Source: an uncultured Elusimicrobiales bacterium | GTDB taxonomy: Bacteria; Elusimicrobiota; Elusimicrobia; Elusimicrobiales; Elusimicrobiaceae | Assembly: GCA_944325235.1 (NCBI GenBank) | Contig: CALUZE010000012.1 | Coordinates: forward strand, 1 to 17,399 | Direction of reading: 5' to 3' | Length of the DNA stretch: 17,399 nucleotides | Shown here: in pieces, positions 7,428 through 13,852 of the stretch | Layout: the number at the start of each line of letters is the position of its first letter | How positions within the stretch are numbered: the stretch's first letter is position 1 | Notes under the pieces: generated by a model | The model's database searches: none | Seen by the model: only the letters and a program-made list of their open reading frames with translations | What the model was told of the DNA's origin: nothing | Translations under genes and position numbers: made by a program

Positions 7428-7457
7428 TTGCCAGGGCCGCGGGTTATTTGCTACCAT
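7428..7457 (+). promoter_or_regulatory. Promoter of the EIIA-permease operon
   Basis: TTGCCA (7428-7433), an 18-base spacer, then TGC-extended TACCAT (7449-7457). The predicted start near 7464 leaves a leader of about 9 bases. Only a weak TAGAG precedes the ATG. Confidence 0.45.
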
Positions 7458-7472
7458 AAAAAACTGTAGAGT

Positions 7473-7943
7473 ATGGTACAAAAAGAACAAACTAAAGTAA
7501 GCTTGGGGAGGTTGATTACGCCGTCGCGTGTGTTGGTGGCGGATGAATACCCGGGCAAAAAAGAGTTGATTGAAGCGTTGGTCCGGGCCGTTTGCCGGGA
7601 TTACCCGCAGCTGGACCCCGCTTATGTGGCCTCCCAGGTGTTAAAGCGCGAAGAAGGCATCAGCACCACCCTGGATACGGGCCTTGCCATTCCGCATGCA
7701 CGTTTGGAAGAACTGACGGATTTTGCCGCGGCCGTGGCCGTGCTGCGCCGCCCGCTGGTGGCGGGGGAAAACGAACTGCCCATCCGGGTGATGTTCTTGT
7801 TCCTGTCGCCTGCGAAACCGACTTTTTTCCAACAGCATTTGCAAATCCTTTCCGCGCTGGCCGAAACGTTTAAACCCGAATTTATAGAAGAATTGGTTTC
7901 CTTGAAAGACGCCCAGGAAATCGCCGCGCGTTTGGCGCGTTAG
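7473..7943 (+). CDS. PTS EIIA-type (fructose/nitrogen class) phosphoacceptor protein
   Basis: 156 residues forming a single PTS EIIA type-2 domain. The active-site signature is TTLDTGLAIPHAR, with His75 as the predicted phosphoacceptor, preceded by the usual KREEGIS. This fold accepts phosphate from HPr or NPr and either passes it to a sugar permease or, in PtsN-like proteins, acts by binding target proteins. No EIIB or EIIC gene is adjacent. Instead the next gene, 8 bases on, is an APC-family permease with a UspA-like tail, so a regulatory role on that transporter is the simplest inference. It is divergent from the RecB-like gene. Confidence 0.88.
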   Translation: MVQKEQTKVSLGRLITPSRVLVADEYPGKKELIEALVRAVCRDYPQLDPAYVASQVLKREEGISTTLDTGLAIPHARLEELTDFAAAVAVLRRPLVAGENELPIRVMFLFLSPAKPTFFQQHLQILSALAETFKPEFIEELVSLKDAQEIAARLAR

Positions 7944-7951
7944 CTGGTTGC

Positions 7952-9979
7952 ATGAAAAACGTTTCCGAACCGTCTGCCGGGTCGTCCCGCGTTAAAAAAG
8001 TGGTCGTACTCACGACCGCTATGCTCACCTTCATTCCCTTTTGGAAAGCCGCCGCCGTGGTGCTGTGCGATTTCGGTTCCAGCGCCTTCTACGCGGGCGG
8101 TATTGCCATGCGGGCCTTCGGGCCGGCGTTTCCGTGGTACATTTTGGCGGTGATGTTGTTTTCCGGCCTGCTGCTGATGCTGGAGCTGGAAGCCTGCTCG
8201 CTGTTTGTGCGCGGGGGCGCCTATAAAATTGTGCGCGAAGGGCTGGGCGATACGGCGGCCAAATTGGCGGCGTCGGCGCTTATTTTTGATTTTATTTTAA
8301 CCGGGCCCATCAGCGCCGTGACGGCCGGGCACTACTTGTGCGGGCTGATTAACTCGTTTTTGGAAATGGTGCACCTCGGCTTTGAACTGCCGGTGAGCGT
8401 GGTGTCCGTGGCGTTTGGGATGTTGGTGACGCTGTACTTTTGGCGCCAAAACGTAAAAGGGATTGAAGAATCCAGCTCCAAAAGCGCCAAAATTATCGCG
8501 TTTTCGCTGGCGGTGTGCTTTCTGCTGGCCATTTGGTCCTTTATCACCATTGCCTTAAAAGGGGCACATTTGCCGCCGACGCACCTGAACTTTGCGCCCG
8601 AAGCCCTGGGCTGGGCGGGGCATATTGATTGGCTGCAAACCATCGGCCTGGTGGGGATGCTGATGGCATTCGGGCACAGTGTGCTGGCGCTTTCGGGCAT
8701 TGAAACGCTCTCGCAGGTGTACCGGGAAATTGAATACCCCAAGGCCATCAACCTCAAAAAAGCCGCGTGGCTGATTTTCGGTTTTGCGTTGTTGTTTACC
8801 GGCGGGCTGACATTTTTGTCCGCGGTCATCATTCCGCCCGATTTGATTGCCACCAAATATAACGACAACCTCCTTTCCGGCTTGGCGATGAGCTTGGCCG
8901 GCCCCAACATTTTAAAACTGCTGATGCAGGCGATGATTGTGGTGTGCGGCGTGGCGATGCTTTCGGGCGCGGTGAACACGTCGCTCATCGGCTCCAACGC
9001 GCTGATGAACCGCATTGCCGAAGACGGCATTTTGACGGATTGGTTCCGCAAAATCCACCGCCGCTACGGCACCTCTTACCATATTATCCATTTGATTGCG
9101 GCCGTGCAGCTGGTGGTGATTTTATTTTCCCGCGGCAATGTGTACCTGCTGGGGGAGGCGTACGCCTTTGGGGTGATGTGGTGCTTTGTGTTTGAAGTAT
9201 CGGCCATTATCCGCCTGCGCTGGAAAAAAGCCGCCCAAAAGCGTGACTTTATGTTCCCGCTGAATATCAAGTACGAAAACTATTATATCCCAGTAGGGCT
9301 GATTTTATTGTGCGGTGCGTTGCTGGCAGTGGCGCTGGTGAACCTGACGACCAAGCAGGTGGCCACTGTGGCCGGGCTGGGATTTACGGCGTTTTTGTTT
9401 GCGGTGTTTTCGCTTTCCGAGCGGTTAAACGCCAAGCGGGCCAACACCATGTTTGAAGAAGGCTACCGCGAACGCATCAACGCCGAAACGGTGGACGATT
9501 TAAAAGACGCCTTTGCCGAGCTGGACCGCCCGCACCGGGTGCTGGTGGCGGTGAAGGACCCGGAAAACCTGTACCATTTGGAAGAAGTATTAAGTACCGT
9601 AAATGCGGACGATACGGACGTTATTGTATTGTACTGCAAACCGGTGGAAAACGTGCTCTACCGCCAGGATATGCGCTCCGCGGCGGTGGACGAACAGGAA
9701 GTGTTCACGGCGGTAATTTTTATGGCGGAAAAATACGGCTTGCCCGTCACGCCGGTGCTGGTGCACTCCAACGACGCCTACTACGCCATCGCCCAAGCGG
9801 CGGCCGTGGCCGACGCGGACGAAGTGGTGATGGGTGTTTCCGGCCGCTACGGCGCCAACCCGCAGATTGAGCGCGCCGTAATGACGTGGGGCGCCGTGAA
9901 AGACCACGAACTGAAACACCCCGTTACGCTGCGCATTTTGTGGGAAGGACGGGAAGTGTCGTACCGGTTTACGCGGTAA
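7952..9979 (+). CDS. APC-superfamily permease with C-terminal UspA-like domain
   Basis: 675 residues. About 12 hydrophobic segments span residues 20-490. Residues 112-126 read IFDFILTGPISAVTAG, and LCDFGSSAFYAGGIA and FVRGGAYKIVRE lie before it, a pattern I associate with a large APC amino-acid-permease subgroup. From about 528 to the end is a cytoplasmic alpha/beta domain (RVLVAVKDPENLYHLEE, DTDVIVLYCKPV, EVVMGVSGRYGANPQIERA) resembling universal stress protein/UspA domains. The substrate is probably an amino acid or related solute in exchange or symport, but cannot be set. No Shine-Dalgarno is visible; the start lies 8 bases after the EIIA stop and probably relies on coupling. No terminator separates it from def. 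Confidence 0.88.
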   Translation: MKNVSEPSAGSSRVKKVVVLTTAMLTFIPFWKAAAVVLCDFGSSAFYAGGIAMRAFGPAFPWYILAVMLFSGLLLMLELEACSLFVRGGAYKIVREGLGDTAAKLAASALIFDFILTGPISAVTAGHYLCGLINSFLEMVHLGFELPVSVVSVAFGMLVTLYFWRQNVKGIEESSSKSAKIIAFSLAVCFLLAIWSFITIALKGAHLPPTHLNFAPEALGWAGHIDWLQTIGLVGMLMAFGHSVLALSGIETLSQVYREIEYPKAINLKKAAWLIFGFALLFTGGLTFLSAVIIPPDLIATKYNDNLLSGLAMSLAGPNILKLLMQAMIVVCGVAMLSGAVNTSLIGSNALMNRIAEDGILTDWFRKIHRRYGTSYHIIHLIAAVQLVVILFSRGNVYLLGEAYAFGVMWCFVFEVSAIIRLRWKKAAQKRDFMFPLNIKYENYYIPVGLILLCGALLAVALVNLTTKQVATVAGLGFTAFLFAVFSLSERLNAKRANTMFEEGYRERINAETVDDLKDAFAELDRPHRVLVAVKDPENLYHLEEVLSTVNADDTDVIVLYCKPVENVLYRQDMRSAAVDEQEVFTAVIFMAEKYGLPVTPVLVHSNDAYYAIAQAAAVADADEVVMGVSGRYGANPQIERAVMTWGAVKDHELKHPVTLRILWEGREVSYRFTR

Positions 9980-9998
9980 ATTTCCAATATGATAAAAT
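9968..9998 (+). promoter_or_regulatory. Extended -10 promoter of def
   Basis: TGATAAAAT (9990-9998) is a TGn-extended -10, and a TTTACG -35-like element starts at 9968. The -10 ends so that the predicted start is 10005, the A of the def ATG. The promoter overlaps the end of the permease gene. Confidence 0.5.
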
Positions 9999-10004
9999 AA
10001 AGAT

Positions 10005-10529
10005 ATGGCTATTCTGCGTGTTACAAAATACGGCGAAAACATTTTGCGCCAAAAATTAAAACCTGTTGATTTTAAAACCATTGAACCCCTGTTGCCCAAA
10101 CTGCTTAAGGATATGGAAGAAACCTGCCTGGCGGTGCGCGGCGTGGGGTTGGCGGCCAACCAGATCGGGCTGGATTACCGCCTGGCGGTGATTCTAATCC
10201 CCGAGTCGGACGAAGAAAACGCCCCACTTAAACGCTACGTGATTATTAACCCGGTCATTCTTTCCAAGCGCGGCGAGAAACTGGAAGAAGAAGGCTGCCT
10301 GTCCTTGCCCGGGCTGTGGGCGGAAGTAAAACGCGCCACGGACGTGACGATTAAATACTTGGACGAAAACGGCCAGGAACAAGTGAAACGCGCCCGCGGC
10401 CTGCTGGCCAAAGCCTTCCAGCACGAGGTGGATCACTTGGACGGCAAGCTGTTCATTGACTTGGTGGACCCTACCTTGAAACCGGAACTCAAAAAAGCCA
10501 TCAAAAAATTGCGTAAAAATTGGGATTAA
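10005..10529 (+). CDS. def: Peptide deformylase
   Basis: 174 residues, typical length. All three family motifs are present: GVGLAANQIG (motif I), EEGCLSLPG with metal ligand Cys98 (motif II), and QHEVDHLDG with His140, Glu141 and His144 (motif III, HExDH). The enzyme removes the formyl group from the N-terminal methionine of new proteins, using Fe2+ or Zn2+, in the cytoplasm. The start at 10005 is supported by family alignment (MAILRVTKYGENILRQ) although no Shine-Dalgarno precedes it; the upstream -10 predicts a leaderless message. Partners such as fmt or priA are not adjacent here. A strong terminator follows 20 bases after the stop. Confidence 0.96.
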   Translation: MAILRVTKYGENILRQKLKPVDFKTIEPLLPKLLKDMEETCLAVRGVGLAANQIGLDYRLAVILIPESDEENAPLKRYVIINPVILSKRGEKLEEEGCLSLPGLWAEVKRATDVTIKYLDENGQEQVKRARGLLAKAFQHEVDHLDGKLFIDLVDPTLKPELKKAIKKLRKNWD

Positions 10530-10548
10530 GTCTATTGAGATATTACCG

Positions 10549-10580
10549 CCCCGCCCGGCACACGCCCGGCGGGGTTTTTT
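10549..10580 (+). terminator. Rho-independent terminator after def
   Basis: CCCCGCC (10549-10555) pairs with GGCGGGG (10568-10574). An inner GGC/GCC stem and ACAC loop follow across one C-C mismatch, then six T. It insulates the lysine operon promoter from upstream transcription. Confidence 0.9.
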
Positions 10581-10599
10581 ATGCCGCGAAAATAAATTC

Positions 10600-10629
10600 T
10601 TGCAGGAAAGCGGCAAATTTTTCTATACT
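10600..10629 (+). promoter_or_regulatory. Promoter of the lysine leader and lysA operon
   Basis: TATACT (10624-10629, 5 of 6) with a weak -35 TTGCAG (10600-10605) and an 18-base spacer. The predicted start is 10636, exactly the first base of the leader ORF's ATG. Confidence 0.55.
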
Positions 10630-10635
10630 ACTGCT

Positions 10636-10728
10636 ATGGCAATGATTTTATCCGTTAAACGTGTAAGCAAACAGAACAAGAGCAAAAAGTGCGCTTGCGT
10701 GCCTGCTTACAATTTTGCGGATAAATAG
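10636..10728 (+). CDS. Lysine-rich leader peptide of the lysA operon (30 residues)
   Basis: A 30-codon ORF starting MAMILSVKRVSKQNKSKKC and ending at TAG 10726-10728. Six of 30 residues are Lys; five fall in codons 8, 12, 15, 17 and 18, with tandem AAA-AAG at 17-18. The codons sit over and just after the 5' arm of a hairpin, and the ORF is followed by a terminator and lysA, the last enzyme of lysine synthesis. The predicted role is as a translated sensor of charged tRNA-Lys, not as a functional protein. No Shine-Dalgarno is seen; the -10 predicts a leaderless mRNA beginning at the A of the ATG. An alternative start two codons in (ATG 10642) would not change the logic. That it is translated is inference. 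Confidence 0.65.
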   Translation: MAMILSVKRVSKQNKSKKCACVPAYNFADK

Positions 10729-10785
10729 AGCCTTATTTTAAACAAATTTGCAGAACCTCCGCTTAATTGTAAGCGGGGGTTTTTT
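10647..10785 (+). promoter_or_regulatory. Transcription attenuator with mutually exclusive hairpins
   Basis: Fold A (termination): segment 1 TGTAAGCA (10662-10669) pairs perfectly with segment 2 TGCTTACA (10704-10711), extended by TTTATCCG/CGGATAAA (10647-10654 with 10718-10725), and the terminator at 10756-10785 forms. Fold B (antitermination): 10702-10714 (CCTGCTTACAATT) pairs with 10765-10777 (AATTGTAAGCGGG) in 13 consecutive pairs, one of them G-U. This uses the terminator's loop and most of its 3' arm, so A and B exclude each other. A ribosome held at Lys codons 15-18 would cover segment 1 and leave 10702 onward free, favouring fold B and lysA transcription. With ample lysyl-tRNA, or no translation, fold A wins. 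No L-box riboswitch features are seen. Confidence 0.75.
10756..10785 (+). terminator. Attenuator terminator upstream of lysA
   Basis: CCTCCGCTTA (10756-10765) pairs with TAAGCGGGGG (10770-10779) over 10 pairs (one G-U) around a 4-base loop, followed by six T. It lies between the leader stop codon and the lysA ribosome-binding site, so unless bypassed it would block the operon. Confidence 0.9.
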
Positions 10786-10807
10786 ATTGGCAAATAAGGA
10801 GAAAAAT

Positions 10808-12061
10808 ATGTGTTTTCATTATCAGGACGGAGAACTGTTTGCGGAGGGGGTAGACCTCAAAGAAATTGCCCGGCAGGTGGGCACGCCTTTTTATTGCTAC
10901 TCCTCCGACAAGCTTACCCGCAATTTTGAAGCCTACCGCTCCGCCCTGGCGGATATGGACAGTACGGTGTGCTACTCCATTAAAGCCAACCCGAACCAGA
11001 GCGTGGTGGCGGCCCTGGCGCGGCTGGGCAGCGGGGCGGATGTCGTGTCCGCGGGGGAAATGTACGTGGCGATAAAAGCGGGAATCGCGGCGGATAAAAT
11101 CGTTTTTTCGGGGGTGGGCAAAACCGAGGCCGAACTGAACGAAGCCGTGCGGCTGGGGATTTTGCAAATCAATGCCGAGTCCGCCGCCGAAGTGGAAATG
11201 ATTAACCGCATTGCCGTGGCGCAAGGCAAAAAAGCCAACCTGGCCCTGCGCGTCAACCCGGATGTGGACGCGCTGACGCACGTCAAAATTACCACCGGCA
11301 CCAAAGAAAACAAATTCGGCGTGCCGTGGCAGGAAGCGCACGAACTGTACCGAAAAGCTGCCCAAATGCCGGGCATCCGCCTGGTGGGGATTGCGGTGCA
11401 TATCGGTTCGCAGCTGCTGGATTTGGAACCGTTCCGCCTGGCGTTTACCAAAATTGCGTCTATGGTGCGCGCGCTGGAAGCGGACGGCATTACCCTGCAA
11501 AACATTGACTTGGGCGGCGGTATGGGCATTAACTACAACGTGGAACTCCCGCCCACCTGCGAGGCGTACGCCCAGGTCGTGCGCGAAACGTTGGGCGATT
11601 TGCACAAACACATTATTGTGGAGCCGGGGCGCTCCATTGCGGGCAACGCGGGGATTTTGGTCACGCAGGTCATCTGCTCCAAATCCAACGGCGAGAAAAA
11701 TTTTATCATTGTGGATGCCGGCATGAACGATTTGGTCCGCCCCGCTCTGTACGACGCGTGGCACACCATTCTGCCCGTACATAAACAAGGGGTGGCCCCT
11801 GTGATTGCCGATATCGTCGGGCCGATTTGCGAATCGGGCGACGTGTTCGCGCACGAACGCATTATTGAGCCTGTCCAGGCAGGCGGCCTACTTGCTATAA
11901 TGTGTGCTGGGGCCTATGGGGCGTCAATGTCTTCTATCTACAACTTCCGCCCGCTGGTGCCCGAAGTAATGGTGCACGGGGATCAATTTGCCGTGGTGCG
12001 CAAACGCACTTCGTACGAAGAAATGATCAGCGGTCACTCGCTGGCACCTTGGCTGCAATAA
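10808..12061 (+). CDS. lysA: Diaminopimelate decarboxylase
   Basis: 417 residues, PLP enzyme of the fold-III (alanine racemase-like) decarboxylases. It converts meso-diaminopimelate to L-lysine and CO2, the final step of lysine synthesis. Lys59 in CYSIKANPNQ is the PLP lysine. His198 is in HIGSQ, then GGGMGI, the phosphate-binding EPGRS (272-276), and Cys341 in CESGD is the catalytic cysteine of the partner subunit. The dimeric enzyme is cytoplasmic. AAGGAG at 10796-10801 fixes the start at 10808; the longer in-frame start at 10748 would begin inside the attenuator. Its transcription is probably controlled by the leader attenuator directly upstream. The aspartate kinase gene follows 8 bases after the stop. 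Confidence 0.96.
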   Translation: MCFHYQDGELFAEGVDLKEIARQVGTPFYCYSSDKLTRNFEAYRSALADMDSTVCYSIKANPNQSVVAALARLGSGADVVSAGEMYVAIKAGIAADKIVFSGVGKTEAELNEAVRLGILQINAESAAEVEMINRIAVAQGKKANLALRVNPDVDALTHVKITTGTKENKFGVPWQEAHELYRKAAQMPGIRLVGIAVHIGSQLLDLEPFRLAFTKIASMVRALEADGITLQNIDLGGGMGINYNVELPPTCEAYAQVVRETLGDLHKHIIVEPGRSIAGNAGILVTQVICSKSNGEKNFIIVDAGMNDLVRPALYDAWHTILPVHKQGVAPVIADIVGPICESGDVFAHERIIEPVQAGGLLAIMCAGAYGASMSSIYNFRPLVPEVMVHGDQFAVVRKRTSYEEMISGHSLAPWLQ

Positions 12062-12069
12062 GGACGATT

Positions 12070-12798
12070 ATGAGAAAAATTTGCATTATGAAATTCGGCG
12101 GCAATACGCTGGCCAACAAACAAAAACTGCTGATGGCGGCCAATTTGATTAAATCCCGCTATGACGACAATTTTATCCCCGTGGTGGTAGCGTCCGCCAA
12201 CGGGAATTTGACGGATGTGCTGCTGGACCACGCGTACAGCATTACCCCTTCGCCCGATAAGCGCGAACTGGATATGCTCATCACCACCGGCGAGCGCGTC
12301 AGCGTGGCGCTGTTGTCCATTGCGTTGCGCGCCATCGGCGTGCCGTCCGTATCGCTTACCGGCTCGCAAATCGGGCTCATCACCACCTGCACCCACACGG
12401 GGGCGGATATTTTGGAACTGAAAGGCACCCGTCTGGTGCACGAAATCCAAAAAGGGCACGTGCCCGTGGTGGCCGGGTTCCAGGGGATTGGCCAAGACAA
12501 GGAAATTACCACCTTAAAACGCGGCGGCAGCGATGTGTCGGCCGTGTTTCTGGCGGCCCAGCTGGGGGCGGACCATGTGGAAATGGTCAAAGACGTAGAC
12601 GGCGTCTACTCCGCCGACCCCAACAAAGATTTAAAAGCCCAAAAATACGAAGTGCTGGATTTTGACGAAATGTACAAGCTCGCCCTCAACGGCGCCAGCG
12701 TGCTCCACCCCGATGCCGTACGCCTGGCCAAGGAAAAGGGCATTGAAATCCGCATCGTGCACTATCAAACGGGCCAAACCGGGACGGTGATTAAATAG
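12070..12798 (+). CDS. Aspartate kinase lacking the regulatory ACT domains
   Basis: 242 residues comprising only an amino-acid-kinase domain. IMKFGGNTLA (Lys8, Gly10, Gly11) is the aspartokinase KFGG signature; TTGERVSVALL (Glu74), TTLKRGGSDVSA (148-158) and VKDVDGVYSADP (173-184) are the substrate and ATP loops of the family. It phosphorylates aspartate, the first step toward diaminopimelate, lysine, threonine and methionine. Usual aspartokinases are about 400 residues or more, with two C-terminal ACT domains for feedback by lysine or threonine; here the gene ends cleanly at NGASVLHPDAVRLAK... and TGTVIK with no frameshifted ACT remnant after it. AAGGA sets the start at 12070. The longer in-frame ORF from 11902 lies inside lysA and is not used. 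It is co-transcribed with lysA. Confidence 0.88.
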   Translation: MRKICIMKFGGNTLANKQKLLMAANLIKSRYDDNFIPVVVASANGNLTDVLLDHAYSITPSPDKRELDMLITTGERVSVALLSIALRAIGVPSVSLTGSQIGLITTCTHTGADILELKGTRLVHEIQKGHVPVVAGFQGIGQDKEITTLKRGGSDVSAVFLAAQLGADHVEMVKDVDGVYSADPNKDLKAQKYEVLDFDEMYKLALNGASVLHPDAVRLAKEKGIEIRIVHYQTGQTGTVIK

Positions 12799-12800
12799 GT

Positions 12801-12968
12801 ATGAAACTGAAATTCAATACGTTTGGACTCATTTGCTTTGCGGTGCTGTGCGCGCTGTTTTATTGGCTGTGCCCGGCCATCAGCCGGCCGGTGCTGCGCT
12901 ATACGGTGTATGGTGCCTTTTTGCTGGTGGCGTTCGGCGCGTGCTTTGTGGTAGTAAAATTTAAATAA
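12801..12968 (+). CDS. 55-residue membrane protein, unknown function
   Basis: The ORF begins two bases after the aspartate kinase stop and encodes MKLKFNTFGLICFAVLCALF, then YWLCPAISRPVLRYTVYG and a second hydrophobic stretch ending VVVKFK. Two transmembrane helices joined by a short Arg-containing loop are predicted. No family is recognised. Tight spacing, codon use like its neighbours and a structured region after its stop support it as the third gene of the lysine operon. No strong Shine-Dalgarno is visible; coupling to the upstream stop is likely. Confidence 0.6.
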   Translation: MKLKFNTFGLICFAVLCALFYWLCPAISRPVLRYTVYGAFLLVAFGACFVVVKFK

Positions 12969-12972
12969 ACGG

Positions 12973-12999
12973 ACCCGGGGCGGTTGTCTCCCCGGGTTT
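12973..12999 (+). terminator. Probable terminator of the lysine operon
   Basis: ACCCGGGG (12973-12980) pairs with CCCCGGGT (12990-12997), 8 pairs with a 9-base loop, but only a short TTT follows. A second hairpin, GCCGCA/TGCGGC (13013-13018 with 13025-13030) followed by TTTT, may act in tandem. Confidence 0.5.
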
Positions 13000-13046
13000 G
13001 GCAAACCGGCCGGCCGCAAGCCGGTGCGGCTTTTGCCCCGAAAATA

Positions 13047-13055
13047 TGATATGAT
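13047..13055 (+). promoter_or_regulatory. Extended -10 promoter of the coiled-coil gene
   Basis: TGATATGAT is a TGn-extended -10 (TATGAT, 5 of 6). The predicted start at 13062 is one base before the ATG at 13063. No good -35 is seen. Confidence 0.45.
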
Positions 13056-13062
13056 ATGGACT

Positions 13063-13500
13063 ATGGAGAATATCATCATTTTACAACTCATCGGTTTTAC
13101 CGTTTGTTTTATTTTGCTTTTTGTGTTCACGGCCAAGTACCGCGCCGCGGTCGCGCACGAAACGGATTTTGACTCCCCCGTGGAGGATTTAAAAGTCGTT
13201 ACCGTGGCCCAGCCGCCCGCTTTTAAGCCGCGCGCTTCCGTGTTGCATTCTTTGCAGGGGTCGTCCTCTTTGGAAGTGGCCGATTTAAAAGAACAAGTGA
13301 AAGATTTGCATTACCGCTTGGAAGAATTAAAAATCTCGCACGATAAGTCCAATGCGGAAGTGTCCAAACAGCTTTCCCGCTTGGAACAGCGCTTAAGCAC
13401 GTTTGAACAGGAATACGTAAACAAACTCCAGCCCACTTTGCTCAGCTTAATTGAAGAATTGGAAAATATGAAAGTGGCTGAAGATAAACCCGCCAAATAG
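13063..13500 (+). CDS. Membrane-anchored coiled-coil protein, unknown function
   Basis: 145 residues. The N-terminus MENIIILQLIGFTVCFILLF is a single transmembrane anchor ending in a KYR basic flank. A polar linker follows (about 30-72), then a coiled coil (about 73-140) with regular Leu/Val spacing in LKEQVKDLHYRLEELKIS and LSRLEQRLSTFEQEYVNKL. The likely topology is N-terminus out, coiled coil in the cytoplasm, as in membrane-tethered structural or scaffolding proteins; no named family is recognised. Start choice: 13063 (MEN) fits the leaderless pattern of the upstream -10. An in-frame ATG at 13051 would add MIWT but overlaps the -10. It is monocistronic with its own terminator. Confidence 0.78.
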   Translation: MENIIILQLIGFTVCFILLFVFTAKYRAAVAHETDFDSPVEDLKVVTVAQPPAFKPRASVLHSLQGSSSLEVADLKEQVKDLHYRLEELKISHDKSNAEVSKQLSRLEQRLSTFEQEYVNKLQPTLLSLIEELENMKVAEDKPAK

Positions 13501-13526
13501 TTTTGCTGCACGCTTAAAACCGTAAA

Positions 13527-13557
13527 AACCGCCGCTTTTTTGCGGCGGTTCTTTTTT
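13527..13557 (+). terminator. Rho-independent terminator of the coiled-coil gene
   Basis: AACCGCCGC (13527-13535) pairs with GCGGCGGTT (13542-13550), a perfect 9-bp stem with a T6 loop, followed by CTTTTTT. Confidence 0.92.
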
Positions 13558-13852
13558 GCGTGTCATATTATTATACGCTTGTGTAATTTAAAAACGACTT
13601 CAAAATTGCTTTTTAAAAAAGCAAAAAAACGGGCAAATTTGCAATTTGGATGCGGCTGGCCCAGCAAGCACTTGCGACGGAAATGCGCCCAAGAAGGCAA
13701 AAAGGAGGGGAAAATTCTGATAAAAGCAATTAGGTTTTGTCAATACTTGTTTTAAAAAAATGACCCCCGGATTTGTTTTGCTTCCGTAAAATTTAATAAA
13801 ATATACCTATATACGTATGCCAAGGAAAGAGGATTTTACGTTAGGAGAACAA
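13558..13852 (+). other. AT-rich intergenic region upstream of the synthase gene
   Basis: About 295 bases without a convincing gene, much richer in A and T than its surroundings. It holds a TTGCTTTTT/AAAAAGCAA hairpin (around 13606-13624), a CAAATT-TGC-AATTTG hairpin (around 13634-13648), an orphan Shine-Dalgarno-like AAAGGAGGGG (13701-13710) with no good start codon after it, and several possible promoter elements near the 3' end (TTGTTT at 13773 with TAAAAT at 13797; TATACC at 13802). The synthase Shine-Dalgarno AGGAG is at 13843-13847. The size suggests a regulated promoter or a leader RNA, but no known riboswitch class was recognised. Confidence 0.5.

Noticed and set aside
10636..10785. 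L-box lysine riboswitch or other known riboswitch upstream of lysA
   Set aside because: The leader is too short and lacks the five-helix junction and conserved purine-rich loops of the L-box; a coding leader with alternative pairing explains it better.
10784..11854. Minus-strand ORF of 356 codons opposite lysA
   Set aside because: Antisense to an unambiguous diaminopimelate decarboxylase, composition typical of shadow frames, no ribosome-binding site or family motif.
11902..12069. N-terminal extension of the aspartate kinase ORF into lysA
   Set aside because: The kinase family starts at the (V/I)MKFGG segment just after 12070, which has an AAGGA site; the extension reads lysA in the wrong frame.
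13540..13755. 71-codon plus-strand ORF after the 13063 gene
   Set aside because: It starts inside the terminator stem, has no ribosome-binding site and reads as Lys/Arg-rich translation of AT-rich DNA.
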